Source: Monocercomonoides exilis
Lineage: Eukaryota > Preaxostyla > Oxymonadida > Polymastigidae
Direction: 5' to 3'
NCBI GenBank assembly: GCA_001643675.2
Contig: LSRY02000007.1
Span: 315,001-379,000, forward strand
DNA length: 64,000 nucleotides
The position numbers and the translations under genes are program-made. The notes below the pieces were generated by a model, which saw only the letters and a list, made by a program, of their open reading frames with translations, was not told where the DNA came from and searched no databases. Positions 24,801 through 36,565 of the stretch are shown piece after piece. Within the stretch, counting starts at the first letter, position 1. Each line of letters opens with the position of its first letter.

Positions 24801-27124
24801 AAGAGACTGGCCTTGGACAACACATTCTCGACAATACAATCAGTCATTCGAAAGTTGGCAAAATTCACCTCAAACAAACTGTTCAAACATTCTTTTGAGG
24901 GGAGGCCTTCCTGATTCAATGGGGTGCTGATGACAAGCTCTTGGAGAAATAATTGAGAATTTGAGGAGCTCAGTCGGATCAATCTTGAACTTTCATGTGA
25001 GTCAAACACAATGCTCAAAGATGACAGTTTGCATATTCCATCATCCACACTCAGAAACACTTTGTCTGCTCCAACCTGGACTGGACTCAGTTGAGTCAGA
25101 TCCTTTCCTCTCCCTTGAATAGAAATTCTCTTCCCAAACACAACATATCCATTTAATTCGACCATTTCATATATTCCCTCGATCAGCATGATTCTGCATC
25201 TGCTCTTTGTTAATTCATTTTCAAGTGTGAATTTCAACGAATTGCAACCATCCTCAACTGTCAACCCACAGAGCGCATTGTTGTTTCCTCCATCTGGAAT
25301 GACATATCTCACAAGAAATCCATTTGGCATCCACTCATTCTTTGTTCCTTGTGAGGAACTCACACATCGACTCTCACCATTTGATAATGAATAACATTCA
25401 ACAAATGGGCTTTCTTTTATCTTTTCATCAGGATCGTGAAAATAGACATCTGATGCCCGTGGCGCAGAATTGTTGAAGAAGAAGCAATAGTAACAAAATT
25501 TGGGATTCATTTCAAAAGAGCTTGTGTTCATCCAAATTCCTCCTCCATATGAAGTATTTGCAGAACAATTTTGAAATATGCATTCACTCATAATGAAAAA
25601 GTTTGGAGCATTTTTATCAATACCTAGTCCACCTCCAAAATTGTTTTCAGCAGTTTCATTGACAAAAGAAATATTCATTAAAAGGATTGGTGATCCATTT
25701 TCAAGAGAATTAAAATTGCATTCAGTTGATGTTGAAGTTCCTCTGAAATTTAAGTAAAATGCACCTCCATACCATGATGTGTGTCCATTTTTTGCAATCG
25801 AATGGACAATATCATAACATTGTGATTTATCGACAAAGATTGAACCTCCATGAGAGCCTGAATTTTCATTGTTTCTTTTTCCAATGCAATGATCGAATGT
25901 GCAGTTCCCAATTCTTGTGCTCAAAGAATCAAAAACGCAAATTCCTCCTCCCCATCTGCTGCAGGAACAATTCTGAATTTTAAAAAAAAAACAAAAATAA
26001 AAGAGAAAAAATAAAAATAAAAAATAAAAAATATCAATAACATTATTATTTTATGATTGAAAACAAAAAAGGAATCAAACCAAGAAAATGCAACTCATGA
26101 CATTCAACGAAGACAAAGGTCCATTGAACAAGATGGCTCCTCCACAAGTGTGAAATCCCTCATCTATTGCGGAATAATCAGTGACATGCTGATCAACAAA
26201 TTCTGTGTATTCAAAGCTCCAATCCTCTTTGAGTTCCACTCTCGAGCCATTGTTCATTGTTCTGGCACAATGCATCACACTTGTGTTGAAAATATTCAAA
26301 GCATGATTGCTGTCTCCAATTCCTCCATAAAACACGTTTTCAACACCATGCAATTCACATCCAGAAATGATGAATGCTCCGTTTCCTTTTTGAAGCTCTG
26401 ATGTTTCTGAACATAATGGATCCTTCTTTTGAGTGGAAGAAATGTTCGAGAAGGCACATTTGGCAATGTTCAAAGAAGATGAATGTGAGGATTCAATAAT
26501 CGGAGCCTTTTCAAATACAAGATCATTAAATGCTGAAGATGACAATGAGATTGCTTCAAAATCATTCCCAATCCATCTCTTTTTGGATAAATGCTCAGAA
26601 ACAACCAATTGTGGCATTCGATTGCTTTGACATTTTGTGTTCAATGATATGTTGTTGAACAGTACACTTCCATGGGCAATTCTGAACAGACCATTTGTTT
26701 TCTCATCATTGCACAATATCTCACATCCAAGAACAATCACATTGGATAAAGTGCCATCAACAATACTTGTTTCTCCTCTTGTTTGGAACTGCAACTTTGA
26801 GAATGTTATGGAAGTGTTCATCAATGAAAACGAAGTTTTCAAACAAGAAAAGTCCAATATTCTATCATCTCGATAATAAGTGTATCGATCTTCAATGTTG
26901 TTGTTATGTGAAATACTCGATTTTTGATTGGAAAATGAATATTCATTATTTTTGGAGAATCCGAAAAGAAATGATTCTCCATTTGTATTTCTCAAAGAAT
27001 TGTCTTCAAAAGCATTGATATTCAAGTGAAAACTCAGAATTGCAACAAGATGAATGATTGGCAGCATGCAGGAATAAATTTTGATTTTTCCTGCGCTTTT
27101 GTTTTTCATAAATATGGGTGTCAA
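18860..27124 (-). CDS. Giant Pmp-like beta-helix membrane protein with pseudokinase tail
   Basis: 2718 aa from two exons, 27124-26081 and 25972-18860; the intron starts GTTTGATT and ends TTCAG, and joining it restores a C.F.NCS...GGGI repeat. A hydrophobic N-terminal segment (YSCMLPIIHLVAILSF) is a likely signal peptide; Met6 (27109) is an alternative start. About 2200 extracellular residues carry Pmp/right-handed beta-helix repeats with many GGG(I/L/M) turns, 'C.F..C' rungs and N-glycosylation sequons, plus four spacer motifs of the type CG...PC.SI....H. One membrane span lies near residues 2271-2296 (PIIVVVLAALFLIVLIGFIL), followed by basic RWRKQKRR. The cytoplasmic tail resembles the C-lobe of a TKL kinase: LANLSPHIVLF replaces HRDLKPHNVLL, HSDFS replaces DFG, then RWKAPEL and LWECLTLQIPF. 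No Gly loop or VAIK lysine precedes it, so catalysis is unlikely. Probable surface receptor or adhesin; ligand unknown. Confidence 0.85.
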
Positions 27125-27295
27125 TGATCGTCACGAAATTGAAAATGATTTGTTCAATGATTGGCTAATGATGTTTATTACACACTTTCAACTGAAAGAT
27201 AACGGAAAGATTGCACATATGCGGACCCTTTTGATCATAGAACCATAATAATATTCATAGGGTTTAAATGAATTCTTTTTCTGTTTTTGTAGTTG

Positions 27296-27430
27296 TTTTA
27301 GGGTTAGGGTTATCATAAAAATCTTCTTTAAAAAGTTGTTTTAGGTTGTAGGGTTGCGTCTCGAATCTTCTTTTTAGGGTTTTGATGAGAAAAGTGAGTT
27401 TTTTAATAGAACAAATTTTTAGGGTTAGGG
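27296..27430 (+). repeat. Interstitial TTAGGG-like repeats
   Basis: TTAGGGTTAGGG occurs at 27298-27309 and again at 27419-27430, with further single TTAGGG units and variants (TTTAGGTTGTAGGG) between. TTAGGG is the common eukaryotic telomere unit; here it is a short, degenerate internal block. Confidence 0.6.
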
Positions 27431-27466
27431 ATATAGATAAAAGAATAAGTGAAAATAGAACCCTTT

Positions 27467-27552
27467 GGGGTGCAGAAATAGCACAACAGGTTAGGGTGTT
27501 GGAACGGGAAGAGAAGGATGCGGGTTCGATTCCTTCCGCATTCTTCTTTTTT
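27467..27552 (+). ncRNA. tRNA-like element with Pol III A and B boxes
   Basis: TAGCACAACAGG (27479-27490) fits the A-box consensus and GGTTCGATTCC (27523-27533) matches the B box exactly. Their 44-base offset equals that of positions 8 and 52 in a tRNA. GCAC/GTGT can form a D stem and a run of eight T (27545-27552) could terminate Pol III. However, the acceptor stem at canonical spacing does not pair, and no anticodon loop with U33 is seen. A 7-bp pairing of 27467-27473 with 27538-27544 exists but uses wobble pairs and misplaces the D arm. A tRNA pseudogene or tRNA-derived SINE head is more likely than a working tRNA. Confidence 0.45.
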
Positions 27553-28944
27553 TTGCAAAAATTTTCAAAAATTATGAGGTCCGCATATGTGCATTCTTGC
27601 CAAGATAACAACAAAAAATGTTGATATTGATATACTAATTCGAAAATTATTTCGATTCAGTTACAAACGAATTTCATTAGAATTATTTGATTGTTTTTTG
27701 TTGCAATTATTTCAATCATGAATCAAAATGAATACTCACAAGGTTTTTTTTTGAGTGTTTCTCTTCAGTGATATTTGAATCTCCTTGTTCTTGTTGAGTA
27801 ATTCATCTTCAAAAAGCTGCATATTAAATATTATTAAAGCTCAAACAGTATTTTTTTGAAAACGATGATCCCATTTGGATTCCCAAATATAATGATCCAC
27901 TTCTCACATTCGTGCGATAAATTTGACAGAGATGATTCAATGAATGTCATCCTTTTAGGAATTGAAGATGAAAAATGAAAACGATATCTTTCAAATCGAT
28001 GAGGAAATAATAAATGCAATTTTTCAGGTCATAATAGAGTAATTCCTTTGATAATTCATTTGCCAATTTTTTCCAGTTCAATTGTCATGCAAGTGTGAAT
28101 TTGTTATTTTTTTATCAAGTGGAATAAGAAGAAGATAATTGTTAAAGCTCAAAATGATGACGTCTGGATTGTTTTGAGTTTGAACTCTAAAATAGAGATA
28201 TAGGTGTGTGAATGGTTGAATGATGATTGAATATTGTTTGTTTGATTTGCAATTTTTGAATTTCTGAAGACTGATAACCTTTGTGAATATTGTTCTGAAT
28301 GGATCGAATGCAGCAATGAACAAAACAAATTAAATTGATATTCTTTTCAACTTTGGGAAAATGGTGAGAGAAGACAGATGATCTTTGAAGATCAGAAAGA
28401 ATGGAAGAATTGGAAAAGAGAGGTTTGACGACTTCGCAAAATTTGATAACTGATCAAAGAGATCATTTTTTCCAAAAACTCTGAAATTAACGCATTTAGA
28501 TGCGAGAAGCGCGTCCGAAGGAATGACCTTAGAATCCACTGCAAAACTGTTGAAAACGGAAAGAATTAAGAAAGAATCACGGAAATTAAAAAACTGAAAT
28601 TAGAACAGTTAACAAATACTTTGATCATTCAAGCCACGCTCAACTTTTCCTGCTCCAGATTTCTTCACTTCTAAATATGTTATTTTGATATGCATGCATT
28701 TCATAACATCTACGATTAGAATATATGTGAAATCCACTCTCATGTGATTTCTGATTTAAACGAGTCTCAGAAAACGAACCGATGAAGGAAAGTGATTTAG
28801 AGGAAATTCTTATTTGAAGGAAAATTCTATGAAGCAGCAGAATTAACAGCAGATATGTGATTATTGATCCATCAAAAGTGTTTTTGAAGCAATTTTTTCT
28901 ATTTTGTGTTTGTGCTTTCTCTTCAAATATCTTCGACTTTGCCT

Positions 28945-29801
28945 TCATTTGCACATAAATTCGCTATTTCTCTGCACATTCAATATTATTTGCCAATGTT
29001 CTTCACCTTCTTCAGAAGCCTCATCGCATTGTGTGTGCTCTTTCAGGGCATCTTTGATGGCTAACAATTCACTTCCTTGAAGCCAAGAATGCTTTCCACA
29101 TATTCATTGTCAGCTGTATGCCTATCGATAAACATGAATAAATCGACATTCCAATCGCCGAATGCTTCTGTTCTATCATGTCCAACAGCCGAGTTGTCTT
29201 TCTGAGTGATGCTTCTCATGAAGGCGAACAAGTGTTCTTTCACAGAAGCGACAAATGAATCGCAGATGAAATACACATCTCTTCCGACACTGGCCTTGTT
29301 GGCTGAAAACACAATATTGGTGATAAAAAAGGAGGATTCTGACACTTGTGAGCCATGATTGTACTCAATCATGAGAGCACCGCCTCTTCCTCCAGAATTT
29401 GTATCCTCGCTCACAGAGCAGCTGGAGAAATTTGTGTTCCTCACCGAAAACGAGTTGGCAGGGGCAGATGAGGCGAATGAGATGCATCCGCCATTTGTGG
29501 CAGTCTGTTGGCTCAACTGTTCTGAGTTGATGTTTGTGATGGTGCAGTTGGTGATGGCGAGGGAGAGGGCAGGGGAGGTGGCAGAGGAGAGGAAACAACT
29601 GGCGGGTGAGGCTATGGAGGTAATATCGGTGATGCTGGAGGAGTTGAGGGCAAGGGAGCTAGCAGTGAGGAAGAAGAGGGGTGTGGAGATTGATTTTAAC
29701 GCAGAACCGTAAATTGTTGTTATGTGGAGTTTAAGGGAGAAGATGAGAGGATTGATCTTTTTATTGTCAGAAAAATAATTATTGGCTTTAAGTTGCTTCA
29801 G
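28945..29801 (-). pseudogene. Relic of a Pmp-like beta-helix gene
   Basis: The frame 29801-29061 is open but has no start. It reads ITNCTITNINSEQLS, then NGGCISFASS, NTNFSSCSVSED, GGRGGALMIEY and FSANKASVGRDVYFICDSF. These are the same rungs seen in both intact beta-helix genes of this window, including the '..KASVG+D+YF.C.S.' block (compare 'DALVGKDIFINCQS' in the 18.9-27.1 kb gene). It ends at TAG 29061-29063; a +1 shifted frame continues LAIKDALKEHTQC to 28945, resembling the PC.S....AL spacer. No signal peptide, membrane span or kinase part remains, so it is a truncated, frame-shifted copy. Confidence 0.7.
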
Positions 29802-30472
29802 TCATCATTTCGTCAAAACGTAATTTTCAAACAGAAAAACAAAAGACGAGCGAATACGAGCCAACATGGATATTTCTAGGCTGAAGCTTACAAGCTTGAC
29901 TGCTGAGGATTTGAAGAATAATGATTTGTCATTAACTTTCACATTTCTGAATGTTTTGCAAAGCTGTCTCCTTTTTGTTCTTGGTAATTTTCGCTTTTTG
30001 TTCACATATGTAATTGACAATTAGAAACAAAAAGAATTCTTTTCTAATTAAAGATAAACAATGAATAAAATTCATTCTTCGAAAATAAATTTTATAATTA
30101 AGGTTGCCTTTGATTCTTAATTTTTTTATCACTGTTGAAAAAGAAGTGCTTTTGTTTTGAAAATGAAGTATCAAATAAAAAATAAAAAATAAATAAATAA
30201 ATAAAATAAACAACATTTTAAACAATGCAGATATTTAACTTTAGCACAACATGTATAAAAGAATTGCTTTCTTATTAAAAAACACAATGCAATGAATCTT
30301 CTCAACTTAATTTTACAATTTCTTTTTTGTCAAATGTAGAATTATTACATTAACGAAGTTGAATCAAGCTTTTGTTTTCAAATGTCATTGCAACATGCTT
30401 TGCTTTTTTCTTAGAGATCAGTGACAGACAATGTATGCTTAAGAGCAATGTTTATGTGTGTTTTGATTGGGT
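29802..30472. other. AT-rich spacer
   Basis: About 670 bases between the beta-helix relic and the 3' end of the MYND gene. AAATAAAT runs near 30175-30205; nothing else recognised. Confidence 0.55.
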
Positions 30473-33400
30473 TCAAAGAGGAAAGAACGTTGTTTCATCA
30501 GGCTTTATAGGTGCAGCAGGTTTAAGCGCGCTTTGTTTCAGAAGAGTTTCTGCTGAATTTTCCGGATTTATCAATTGAGGCTTTGAAACAGACTGACGCT
30601 GAGGTGAAAGCACAGAAGCAGATGCAGGAGAGCTTGGCCTTGCTGCAGAGCCAGAGGCATTTCCTGAAGGAAGGCTGGGCGAGTGGCAGAGCGTCTGCGA
30701 ACGGGATGTCGATCCAGGCGATGACACAGCCTTGCTCGCAGTCGCATGCTGTGGCTGCTGATGCAAATAGACTGAATGTGTTTGAATTTTTGGGGCAGCA
30801 CGCTTTGCCAATCCAGGCGAGGCAGCAAAAGAGGGCTGGGAAGCATCAGAAGAATTCCTTCGCGATGAAGACAGAGATGCCCTGTCTGTGTGTGCTGCTG
30901 ATCCGCCGAGTGGCTGCTGGCTCTGCAGGAACGACGCCTTTGTGGACGGAGGAACAGCAGAGGAAGGTCTGCTGAGTGTTCTTGGCGAGACAAAAGTGCG
31001 AGAGGACGAAAGAGGAGAATGAGCACTGCTTTGCCTGCTGCTGCGAGGAGAGCGCGATGCAGCCAGCGACTCCACAGCTTCGATGTTGTTGAGGATGACC
31101 GTGTCTGCATTTGGGACAGCAGGATGCACCTGAGTGGAGGAAGGGGGCATTGCAGAGGAGAGGATGTACGAAGGAGAAGCATTCAGCGCAGTTTCTGTGG
31201 AAAAGGGGGAAGAGAGCGTGAATGGCGATGAAAGAGGTTCTGAAGAAGAAGAAGAAGAAGCAGGATTTGAGGAAGAAGCTGCAGCTGCTTTTGAAGAAAG
31301 CGGAGATGTTTGCTGTTTTGGAGAATTTCGAACATTCTCAGAAGCATCTGTGTCAACTTCTGTTGGATTGAATGTTCCTTGTTTGAAGTTCTCCTCTTCT
31401 TTTTCTTTTGCCTGCATTCTTGCCTTCTCTCTTTGCTTATGCTCAGAAGACGCAATGATGTGCTGGAATTTGTGCTCTGACGGAGAGAGATGGTGCATCC
31501 TGTGCTCTTCTGGTGCTTTTTCCTTCTTCAGCAGCACCGTCGGAACAGAAACAATGGAAGACTTTGGAGGCGAAGGACTTCGTGATTTGCTCTCTCCATT
31601 TCGTGAGGGAGACGGCGACATGTGGAAAGAGGGTATGTCAAACGGCTTTCGCTCTTTGACAGCAGAAAGCGAAGGAGCAGAAACAGACGATGGAGGCAAG
31701 TCAGATGGCTTCCCCTTTTGCCCATTAATTTCACTCAGCTCTCTTCTCAACGCTGCTTCTTCTTCATGCATCATTCTGCGTGTTCGTCTGATTGTGTCTA
31801 CAAGTCTGGTGCCCTCTCGTCTCCTTGTTGGCACACGCTGCTCTCTTGCATTTGCTTCACCCACAGCGTTTCCCTTTGAATCTGCTGCCTGTCCAAACTG
31901 AATGCTGCTCTTTTTAGGCACAACAAGCGATGGATTTGGTGTGAGTGTCGGATGGAATCTATCGCGGAGTAGAGAAGACAAAGAAGTTGATGACGAAGAA
32001 TAACTAGGCAACGATGTTCTGCTAATATCTGGAGATCGCAAAGAAGGCATCGCAGCTTCCGGGACATTCAATCTTTCTAATTCTGAGTCTGGAACCATAA
32101 TTTCGTAAATCCCTGGCTCTGATGGAGGAACACGGAAATACCGCTGCAGAACGGGATCGCTGGAAGAAATGGGGCAAAAAGTAACATTAAACAGACTGGG
32201 GCTGATGAAGCTTATCTGAGAACGTGAATTACCAAATCTCACATCTTGTTGTTCACTATGTAACGACTTGCAGGAAGATCGAAGCAGAGAAATAGAAGAC
32301 GGGTCAGGTGGAACACTGACATTCGGCGTGGGCGATGGCTGAATAGAAGGAGACGATTCTTGCTGCTCAGTCTGAATGGCAGATGCAACTGACTCTGCTG
32401 AAATCGAACGGAGCAAAGAATCGCTCAATGAGACAGGCAGAGTTTGTGTCTCTGTGAGTGTGATGTCAGATGCCATGATGGTCTTCGGTGTTGCTGCCAG
32501 CGAATTCCCAGCGCCTTCACCTGGATTAAAATACTCATCATCGTTTTCTTCTTTAACAGAAGCATTAACTTCTTCTTCTTCTATTTCTATTTCAATTTCT
32601 CCTTCTTCTCCTTCTCCTTTGCCTTCGCCTTCTTCTTCTTCAATTGGAGCACAATGAGGAAGTGGCGAAGACAGAAACCACAGGCCATTTGGCATTTTTA
32701 GGAGAAGGATGGTTGAACATGGTACATTCGATGCCACTTTCAGAGCAGACGATGCAAGCGGAGAACGAGAGGGAGGAGGATTAAAAGAAGGCAGTGAGGA
32801 TGCTGTTGAATACAAATCAGATGTCGAAGGAGTCATGTCAAAAGTAATAACTCTCTGTGCTTTTCTCGAACTGCCTGGAATGAGCTTTGGCGGCAAAGGT
32901 GCTGCAGAAAGCGGAGCGAATGAGTCGTTTCTGGCGTCTTTGAACGAAGCAGTCTCAATTTCTGAGCGAGGCAGCGTCGAGAAAGTGGAGCAAAGCGAGG
33001 TGCTTGATGCAGACAGAGGCACAGCTGCAGATGGGAACACGGCTGTGGTGTGGATGCGTGTTGGGGAGAGCATCGGAAAGAAAGAGGGGTTCTTAGTCAG
33101 ATGCGGAGAAACCGGCTGCTCTGTGTCGCGCACACGCTCTGTCAGCCAGTAGGTCGTGCTGATCTCTTTGCTCTTGTTGGCTGCTGAGCATTCGAGTGCA
33201 GCCATCGACGTTGGCGCTTTCAGTGAACGAGGCTGAAGGGAAGACAGATGAGACAGAGAAAGAGGACTGATGGAAGGTGGTGTGGCATCAAGTTGACTCT
33301 GTTTGGATTGTGCGGAGGATGAAGAATAAAGAGAAGCTGTTGATTGATCTCCAGCAGAGCCACCAAGATTGGATGCATAAGAGCCCTCAGACATTCCCTC

Positions 33401-36400
33401 TGCAGCCTTCAAAATGCTTCTTTCTTTGGTCATCTCACTTCCTTTCCTATTCTCTCCTCCTCCTTCTCCTTCTCCTTCGTTTTCATTGAAGGCGCCTTCC
33501 ATTTTGTTCTCCCGAGTAGAAGAAAGTGGAGAAATAGAAGTTTCTTTCAGACTCAATCGGTCACAAATCTCTTTTGCTCGGAAGGTGTCTACAGATTGCT
33601 CATCAGACGCTGAGAATGAATCAAAAGGAGCATCAGAAGAACGAGAAGAAGGATGACGAACAAAAGAAGAAGAAGAAGAAGATGATGATGATGACATAGT
33701 TGGAGAAGAATTAAGACTCCTTTGAGACATGTTCTGTTTATTGATGGAAGAAGAAGACATTTGAGGCATCTCAGTTGGTGTTTGAGGAGGATGAGGAGAA
33801 GAGGACGGATCCATAAATGGAGACTGAGCAAGCGAGGGCGAAGGGGAAGAAGAAGACAATGAAGAAGAAGAAGAGGAGGAGGAGGAGGGTTGAGCAGTGT
33901 TGATGTCAGAGGCACGTGAATTGGCAGCAGATAGTTGTGAAGAGATTGATGAGGCAGAAGGTGTACGCTGAAGAATGGACGAGGAAGAAGAGCGACGCGA
34001 AAGCGGTTTGAGAATTCTGTTTCCTCTTTCGTCTCTCGAACGTGCTGAAAGTACTCTCTCGCTTCCTTTGTGCTCGTCAGAACTTCCTTTGAATTGCTGC
34101 AGCTGCTCCTTCAAAGACGATACTTTCGCCTTCAAAATTGTGATTTCCTCTTCTTTTTTCTGCCTCTCAGCAAACGGAAAAGCCGAGTTCTCGTCTCGTT
34201 CCCTCATTTCCTTCAGCTCTTTTTCTCGCATCTGCACCCACTCTTTCTCTCGCTGCTCGGCCCGCTCTGAAATCTGCTGGCATCTTTCCGTCATCGTCTT
34301 CAGCGCCTCTTCGCATTCTTCCTTTTCGTGCACCACTTTCGCTTTGTCTCTTTCCACCTCTCCTCTGAGCGACCGCTCCTTCCTTATCTCATCCTCACGC
34401 GCCTGCACAACCTTCGCCATCTCTTCTTGTTTGGCTTTTGCTCCTTTCGCTGCTGCCTCGTCCAGCTGCTGTGGTACAAGTGACAGCTGCAGTTGAAGTC
34501 TCGTGTTCTCAGCGCTTATTTCCAGCATCTTCTTGTGCCGCTCCTCCAAAATGAACATCCTCTCATTCATTTGTGTGCGCTCCACATTCCAATCACCCAG
34601 TTTTTGTGAGTGTGATTCTTCCTGCAGCTGGATGATCTGCTTCAGCTCAGCCATTTCGCTCTTCATCTCCTCCACAAGACGATGCTGCGCCATCAGCACT
34701 TTTGCAATCTCCATCGAGAAAAAGGGGTTATGCGAGGAGGACAAAGAAGAACTGCTGGCGGTGGCAGACATTGGCAAGGAAGAGAGGCCGTATGGAGAGG
34801 AAGACGGGGAAGGTGGTGCAAATGCAAGCTGGGATTGAGCATCCACAAGTGAAGAAGGGGATAAAGAGGGAAGGCTTTGTGGAGATTCGGTTGAAAGAGA
34901 GGGGGAGGCAGGCACAACTTGACTGAGTTCGGCTGCTGTGCTGTCTGTTTTGATCGTTGGGATAGTCAGCGATGGTTTTAAAAAAGATGGAAGATTCGAA
35001 TTTTCTGCGCTTTTATTCGAAAATTCTCGATTTTTCACAGAAGAAGAAGAAGATGATGATGATGAAGGTGAAAATGAAGAAAGATTGAATTCGCTGCTTG
35101 CAGAATTAGAGACAGGAGAGATAGAAAGCGTCATTTCTTTCTGTGAAGATTCTAAAAATGATCTGTTTCTCTCTCCGTTTCTGTTTGATGCATTCATTCT
35201 GCTTCTTCCCAATGAACTTGAGTATTGCTTCATCGCAGTGTTGAAAAAAGAAGAAAACTCAGCTTTTTGCTGTGAATAGCCAGAAACAATGTTCGACAAG
35301 AAAGACATGCTGCTATTTGCCTCTTCGCCAAGCTCTGGATCCAATTCAATTGAAGATGCAAGTTTTGCTGAAGTGAACAGTTTTGCAGTATTTCAATTGT
35401 TTTTTTTTTTTTTTATCATGCAAACAAAAATAAAATAAATATCATCAAAAAATCTGTTTTATCACAAAATGCAAGTAACAAGCATACATCCAGACAATTG
35501 AAAAGTTCTTTCTTTTACATTGTTATCAACGATCTCATCCTTTTCATCCTCATTGCTTTCATTCTCGCTTTTTTCTTTGTCAGTCTGCTTTTCCTCTGTA
35601 ATTTGTCCTTTTTCTTCTTTGTCGTCCTTTTCAGAAAGTTGAGCACCAGTTGAAAACGTTTCTGGCTTCATATTGTCTACTCGCTGATCTTGTTGAACTA
35701 ACCATTCCTTCAATTCCCTTTCAACCTGAGCTCGTTTTTGTGTATCTTTATCATGCTCTCGCAAGACAGTACTAACAATGGAATATCCCAAATCAAGATC
35801 TTCTTTTTCATGCATAACATTATATATTTCTTGTTCAGTAACTTTTGACAGAGTGTTCAAGCTTCCACAAATTTTCCAATGATTTTCTATATCATCTTTA
35901 TAATGCTCTCTGCAGCAATAACAACCAACATTACATCCAGGACAGATATAGACCTTAGCAATAAATTAAATGAAGAAATAATAAACGGTTAGCAATGAAA
36001 TAAAAATAATTCATTGTTTTTTTTGAAATTATTGATAGAAAAATATTCATACTTTCGGTAAATATTCCAGATTTGGTACTGTTTTAGATTTATATTTGCT
36101 CCTTCCTGGGCCAGATCGAAAAGTTGATGACTGCTCTTCTAAGTTGAGTACATTTTCACAACATGACTCACAAAAGCCCTGAGGCACAAAAGAAACGCAC
36201 ATGCGCAAAAAATCCCACCTCATGCTATCAGTCATATCAATGTACGCCAATATTCCTTCTTGAATTGATTTAATTTGTTTTGTAATTGTTTCAGCTGCTG
36301 TTTGAGCTGCTTTGGTTGATTTACTCATGCATCTCTGTAAACGATATTTATGCGTTGCCAGCAGGGTAAATGCAAATGAAGGAGGTGTAATACCAACTAT

Positions 36401-36436
36401 ATCTGTTGGAGTTACAAGGTTTCCCCTGGTGGTCAT
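30473..36436 (-). CDS. MYND-type zinc finger, Ser-rich coiled-coil protein
   Basis: 1914 aa from three exons: 36436-36053, 35953-35488 and 35367-30473. Introns start GTATGA and GTATGC; the last joins in phase to give FQLSG/SKLASSIELDPELG. Residues about 87-170 carry Cys and His in MYND-like order: CESCC, then YICPGCNVGCYCCREHY and NHWKICG, split by the first intron. The MYND finger is a protein-protein interaction module that binds proline-containing peptides. Residues about 505-710 form a long coiled coil (EEMKSEMAELKQIIQLQEE to LKEQLQQF). The rest is Ser/Pro-rich and probably disordered, with many poly-Ser runs; an acidic EEEEGEGKGEGEEGE patch lies mid-protein. Domain content suggests a scaffold, but no specific orthologue was recognised. 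The third exon has no in-frame ATG at its head, which supports the upstream exons. Confidence 0.72.
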
Positions 36437-36565
36437 TACGCAAAGTTTACAAAGTTCTTTGCTTTAATTAAAATTTGAAAAATAATTATCGAAATAAATT
36501 AATAATGCATTAAAGTGATCTTCAAACAACGATAATTAATTTTTTTTCCGTTCATTAGTTCTTTA
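36437..36565. promoter_or_regulatory. Shared upstream region of MYND and CRAL-TRIO genes
   Basis: 129 AT-rich bases between two divergent start codons. No defined element is recognised; inferred from layout. Confidence 0.35.

Larger units (their letters stand above)
27125..29060. other. Gene-poor region with telomere-like repeats and tRNA-like element
   Basis: Nearly 2 kb upstream of the beta-helix gene. Besides the two elements listed separately, short minus-strand frames (28078-28323, 28330-28539, 28640-28954) have no recognisable motif. Given the relic at 28945-29801 they could be further decayed beta-helix sequence, but this is not demonstrable by eye. Confidence 0.45.

Noticed and set aside
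27467-27552. Functional tRNA gene
   Set aside because: A and B boxes are good but acceptor and anticodon arms do not form at canonical spacing.
30473-35344. Stand-alone 1623-aa gene with a TTG start
   Set aside because: The 3' splice site at 35368 joins in phase to a MYND-bearing exon, and no ATG opens the frame.
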